This document shows, one piece after another, positions 61,101-64,000 of a stretch of DNA of 64,000 nucleotides. Below the pieces are notes generated by a model, which searched no databases, was not told the origin of the DNA, and saw only the letters and a program-made list of their open reading frames with translations. The DNA lies in NCBI RefSeq assembly GCF_016097555.1, contig NC_054707.1:83564653-83628652 (forward strand). The letters are read 5' to 3'. The stretch comes from Gigantopelta aegis. Its lineage: Eukaryota; Mollusca; Gastropoda; Neomphalida; Peltospiridae. Position 1 is the first letter of the stretch. Each line of letters starts with the position of its first letter. Position numbers and translations under genes: made by a program.

Positions 61101-62698
61101 TGGATGGGTAGATGGATGGATGGTGGATGGATGGTGGATAGATGGGTAGATGGATGGATGGATGGTTGATGAATGGGTAGATGGATGGATGGTGGATGGA
61201 TGGGCATATGGATGGATGGTGGATGGATGGGTAGATGGATGGTGGATGGATGGGTAGATGGATGGATGGTGGATGGATGGGTAGATGGATAGTGGATGGA
61301 TGGGTAGATGGATGGATGGTGGATGGATGGGTAGATGGATGGTGGATGAATGGGTAGATGGATGGATGGTGGATGGATGGGTAGATGGATGGATGGTGGA
61401 TGGATGGGTAGATGGATGGATGGTGGATGGATGGGTAGATGGATGGGTGGTGGATGAATGGGTAGATGGATGGATGGTGGATGGATGGGTAGATGGATGG
61501 ATGGTGGATGGATGGGTAGATGGATGGATGGTGGATGGATGGTGGATAGATGGGTAGATGGATGGATGGATGGTTGATGAATGGGTAGATGGATGGATGG
61601 TGGATGGATGGGCATATGGATGGATGGTGGATGGATGGGTAGATGGATGGTGGATGGATGGGTAGATGGATGGATGGTGGATGGATGGGTAGATGGATAG
61701 TGGATGGTGGATGGATGGGTAGATGGATGGTGGATGAATGGGTAGATGGATGGATGGTGGATGGATGGGTAGATGGATGGATGGTGGATGGATGGGTAGA
61801 TGGATGGATGGTGGATGGATGGGTAGATGGATGGATGGTGGATGAATGGGTAGATAGATGGATGGTGGATGGATGGGTAGATGGATGGATGGTGGATGGA
61901 TGGGTAGATGGATGGATGGTGGATGGATGGTGGATAGATGGGTAGATGGATGGATGGATGGTGGATGAATGGGTAGATGGATGGATGGTGGATGGATGGG
62001 TAGATGGATGGATGGTGGATGGATGGGTAGATGGATGGATGGTGGATGGATGGGTAGATGGATGGATGGTGGATGAATGGGTAGATAGATGGATGGTGGA
62101 TGGATGGGTAGATGGATGGATGGTGGATGGATGGGTAGATGGATGGATGGTGGATGGATGGTGGATAGATGGGTAGATGGATGGATGGATGGTGGATGAA
62201 TGGGTAGATGGATGGATGGTGGATGGATGGGTAGATGGATGGATGGTGGATGGATGGGTAGATGGATGGATGGTGGATTGATCGACAGATGCATCAAAGT
62301 ATGGATAGAAGGAGAGGGGGACGGAGGGATGAAAAGTAACGTGTGTGTATGTAATCCTGTACATAGCATGATGTTACCATCCTTGTTCTTGACTCTGTGT
62401 TTCGCTCCAGACTCTGTAGTGAGGTGTTGTGGAGGCGGTGACGTGTCCACCTGTTCTGTGATGATCTCCTCATATACTTCAGGCTCCGGCTCGTCGACGA
62501 GAGGCTCAAACTTCTCTTCAGGCTCCGGCTCTTCGACAAGAGGCTCAAAGATCTCTTCAGGTTCTGGCTCGTACTCGTCGACGAGAGGCTCAAACTCGTG
62601 CTGGGACGCCGGCTGGTCGCTTTCCACGGAGACCAACTGCAGGTCCTCGTCTAGAGTGGCCTTCTTCTCAACGTTGCTCATCCACCTCTCTGCTTCAT
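48298..62698 (-). CDS. Single-pass membrane protein gene, spliced, 5' end outside window
   Basis: Four exons join in frame: 62378-62698, 56611-56716, 54802-54862 and 48298-48366. Phases agree at every junction (G+CC, AT+A, phase 0), each intron is GT-AG, and the last exon ends in TAA. The 184 or more residues contain: an acidic region with three [15 protein letters not shown] repeats (residues about 34-78); a short linker; a helix [19 protein letters not shown] (about 121-139) reaching CVNCVIAI; then a Lys-rich tail ([14 protein letters not shown]) and a Ser-rich acidic end ([13 protein letters not shown]). Charge suggests the Lys-rich end is cytosolic and the acidic part extracellular or luminal. 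An upstream exon is expected because TTTTCTTACAG precedes 62698; the alternative is a start at ATG 62732 with no upstream exon. Introns are mostly tandem arrays. I do not recognise the family. Confidence 0.75.
48367..48966 (-). other. Intron start region with (GA)n and SINE scrap
   Basis: (GA)n at 48468-48543. 48545-48695 (GCCGCCACATAGGCTACATC, CAGAACATACCACAGAC) is an inverted SINE body fragment. Confidence 0.65.
48967..50985. repeat. 20-bp minisatellite, about 100 copies
   Basis: Unit ACCCCACCTGTAAGATATTT with 1-bp length variants (CCCCC). A block around 49400-49700 is repeated at about 49790-50100, indicating higher-order duplication. Lies in the last intron. Confidence 0.97.
51078..51312 (-). 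mobile_element. SINE, GGGACGTAGC type, partial head
   Basis: Inverted tail (GTTTAACGACACCACTAGAG), body, and B-box side (GGAATCGATCCCAG). The A-box end is missing; the next array starts here. Confidence 0.8.
51310..54776. repeat. 45-bp minisatellite with expanded poly(C), about 75 copies
   Basis: Unit: CAATTCTTATTAAAGACCTA, then ACATTCACTGGGCTACGTCT, then CGCCC. In the left third some units have the CGCCCC end replaced by C-runs of up to about 30 (51365, 51522, 51624, 51816, 51920, 52026). TTTCCT and TTGTCGGTATACGT variants recur in blocks; 52130-52840 and 52995-53700 are near-identical. Because 45 is divisible by three, both strands have frames of over 200-300 codons ([30 protein letters not shown]). 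These are not genes. Confidence 0.98.
54802..54862 (-). CDS. Third-from-right coding exon of the membrane-protein gene
   Basis: Acceptor ATTATATTGTACAG before 54862; donor GTGAAT after 54802. 61 bp: one base completing Ile, then [20 protein letters not shown]. Confidence 0.7.
54914..55240. repeat. (GT)n/(CTGT)n microsatellite
   Basis: Long GT run with TCTG interruptions. Frames on both strands are artefacts. Confidence 0.97.
55241..55672. other. Intronic, no feature beyond C-rich simple sequence
   Basis: CACCAACACCC-type and poly(C) stretches at 55405-55445 and 55605-55640. No exon seen. Confidence 0.5.
55673..56465. repeat. 59-bp minisatellite, about 13 copies
   Basis: Unit: CTTGTTATTTTATCATTAAA, then TAGTTGTGTGTATTACAACA; a shorter TTTAACAGTAG variant alternates. 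Confidence 0.95.
56463..56521 (-). repeat. Partial duplicate of the transmembrane exon's 3' end
   Basis: 59 bp almost identical to 56591-56650: the last ~40 bp of the exon, its GTAAGTAGG donor and adjoining intron. It lacks the rest of the exon and an acceptor. A CTGT-rich run separates the copies. Confidence 0.88.
56611..56716 (-). CDS. Transmembrane exon of the membrane-protein gene
   Basis: Acceptor CCTGTCTTCACAG, donor GTAAGTAGG. 106 bp: CC completes Ala, then [10 protein letters not shown], the hydrophobic helix [19 protein letters not shown] and CVNCV, ending in AT. GC content is higher than in the flanking arrays. Confidence 0.82.
56806..57595. repeat. 22-bp minisatellite, left block
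   Basis: Unit ATACAAGTATCCTTCACTGA plus AT, with CACGTATC, TTTACTG and ATTATCC variants; about 35 copies. Confidence 0.96.
57596..57973 (-). mobile_element. Complete SINE (GCCTCGGTGG type) inside the 22-bp array
   Basis: Inverted tail AAGAAATGTTTTATTTAACG to head CGGTGGCTTTGTGGTTAGGC. The B box is damaged (GGTTCGGATCCC present, preceding segment shortened). Flanked by TCCTTCACAGA on both sides, although the array itself could supply this repeat. Confidence 0.92.
57974..59193. repeat. 22-bp minisatellite, right block
   Basis: Same unit as the left block, about 55 copies; towards 59000 ACTCAATATACAATGTATCA variants dominate. Confidence 0.96.
59265..62280. repeat. GGAT-rich minisatellite, 3.0 kb
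   Basis: Built from GGATGGATGGTGGATGGATG and GGTAGATGGAT pieces with higher-order units of roughly 230 and 400 bp. A marker (AATATAAATATATTT, then GTATTTGCGTATGG) occurs at about 59236-59274 and 60602-60638, so a block of about 1.36 kb was duplicated. Frames up to 800-1180 codons on the minus strand ([13 protein letters not shown]) come from the 4-bp core. It fills the first visible intron of the membrane-protein gene. Confidence 0.97.
62378..62698 (-). CDS. First visible exon of the membrane-protein gene (acidic repeats)
   Basis: 321 bp, 106 full codons from [20 protein letters not shown] to [10 protein letters not shown]; donor GTAACA after 62378. Contains [26 protein letters not shown] and [11 protein letters not shown], then a Thr/Pro stretch. 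Upstream acceptor TTTTCTTACAG at 62699. In-frame ATG at 62732 follows an in-frame TAA, so an unspliced start there is possible. Confidence 0.75.
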
Positions 62699-62984
62699 CT
62701 GTAAGAAAAGTCTTAACGCTACACGTTCCCATTTTGGTGTATTTTATATTCTTCAAATTGAGAAGTTTTTATGAGACTTGAATATAACTCTACTTAACAG
62801 ATGTTGTAGTCATTTCTACATAACCTGAAATGTTCTACACTAAGATACATTGACAACGGATCAGTCAGGTTTGTAGTTGTAAAAAGGATTTGATAAAAAC
62901 AACCCCCCAAAATACCCATTAATACATTTAAATGATTCTGTATAACTGGATGTATTCTGATGGGCAACAGGTAACCAGAAAATA
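62699..62984 (-). other. Probable intron sequence upstream of the first visible exon
   Basis: AT-rich, no second exon recognised. If ATG 62732 is the true start, this would instead hold the 5' UTR and promoter. Confidence 0.4.
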
Positions 62985-64000
62985 TACAAGGGTTAGGGTT
63001 ACTGTGTATTTAATAACAACTTGACACACGTGGTAGCAATAACTGATAATTGTATACACGGGTTAGGGTTACTGAGTATTTAATAACAACTTGACACACG
63101 AGATAGCAATAATTGATAATTGAATACACGGGTTAGGGTTACTGTGTATTTAATAACAACTTGACACACATGATAGCTATAACTGATAATTGTATACATG
63201 GGTTAGGGTTACTGAGTATTTAATAACAACTTGACACACGTGATAGCAATAACTGATAATTGTATACATGGGTTGGGGTTACTGTGTATTTAATAACAAC
63301 TTGACACACGTAATAGCAAGAACTGATAATTGTATACAAGGGTTAGGGTTACTGTGTATTTAATAACAACTTGACACACGAGATAGCAATAACTGATAAT
63401 TGTATACAAGGGTTAGGGTTACTGTGTATTTAATAACAACTTGACACACGAGATAGCAATAACTGATAATTGTATACACGGGTTAGGGTTACTGTGTATT
63501 TAATAACTTGACACACGTGGTAGCAATAACTGATAATTGTATACAAGGGTTAGGGTTACTGTGTATTTAATAACAACTTGACACACGTGGTAGCAATAAC
63601 TGATAATTGTATACACGGGTTATGGTTACTGAGTATTTAATAACAACTTGACACACGAGATAGCAATAACTGATAATTGAATACACGGGTTAGGGTTACT
63701 GTGTATTTAATAACAACTTGACACACGTGATAGCAATAACTGATAATTGTATACAAGGGTTAGGGATACTGTGCATTTAATAACAACTTGACACACGTGG
63801 TAGCAATAACTGATAATTGTATACACGGGTTATGGTTACTGAGTATTTAATAACAACTTGACACACGAGATAGCAATAACTGATAATTGAATACACGGGT
63901 TAGGGTTACTGTGTATTTAATAACAACTTGACACACGTGATAGCAATAACTGATAATTGTATACAAGGGTTAGGGATACTGTGCATTTAATAACAACTTG
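62985..64000. repeat. 70-bp minisatellite with telomere-like motif, runs off the edge
   Basis: About 14 units. Most contain GGGTTAGGGTTACTG, followed by TATTTAATAACAACTTGACA and GATAATTGTATACA. Variants: GGGTTATGG, GGGTTGGGG, TAGGGATAC. Larger blocks recur (63600-63790 and 63800-64000). Confidence 0.97.

Noticed and set aside
59192..62756. Frames of 580-1182 codons rich in His, Pro, Ser and Ile on the minus strand
   Set aside because: They are the GGAT minisatellite read in three frames; only the first ~120 residues (62378-62732) have real coding character, and a splice donor ends them.
62985..64000. Chromosome end
   Set aside because: Only one and a half to two TTAGGG-like repeats per 70-bp unit and an adjacent gene; not a terminal telomere.

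Overview
The window is eukaryotic nuclear DNA: AT-rich, gene-poor, full of transposon remnants, tRNA-derived SINEs and very long minisatellites. I infer a marine mollusc, probably a gastropod, because the two main SINE types (GCCTCGGTGG-headed and GGGACGTAGC-headed, with a shared middle section) look like mollusc SINEs I know. Sequence alone cannot fix the species.

Layout. 1-1.6 kb: no gene, a 42-bp minisatellite and a SINE tail. 1.76-9.9 kb: a 5'-truncated L1/Tx1-like LINE on the minus strand (endonuclease, reverse transcriptase, C-terminal zinc knuckle, A-tail), split by a ~4.0 kb element with about 1-kb inverted arms and a decayed gene core. 9.9-13.7 kb: SINE and LINE scraps and a 58-bp array. 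13.77-15.95 kb: a 2.2-kb foldback element built of GGAAT/AGTCC palindromes. 16-24 kb: SINE fragments and a complete but dead 1.6-kb Tc1 element with perfect terminal inverted repeats. 25.1-26.76 kb: an intact single-exon 11-finger C2H2 gene (553 aa, minus strand). 27.1-34.35 kb: 61-bp and 41-bp minisatellites, the latter about 6.4 kb. 34.4-47.4 kb: mostly repeats (SINEs, MITE candidates, LINE remnant, microsatellites).

47.5-64 kb holds the most interesting gene. Four short minus-strand exons (62378-62698, 56611-56716, 54802-54862, 48298-48366) have consensus splice sites and matching phases. They join into at least 184 residues: an acidic repeat region, one transmembrane helix and a lysine/serine-rich tail ending in TAA. 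The three introns (5.7, 1.7 and 6.4 kb) are almost wholly tandem arrays, and a 75-bp array follows the stop codon. The 5' exons appear to lie beyond the right edge. Very long open frames in these arrays (up to about 1180 codons) are repeat artefacts.

Only two protein genes look functional, the zinc-finger gene and the transmembrane gene. No pathway links them.
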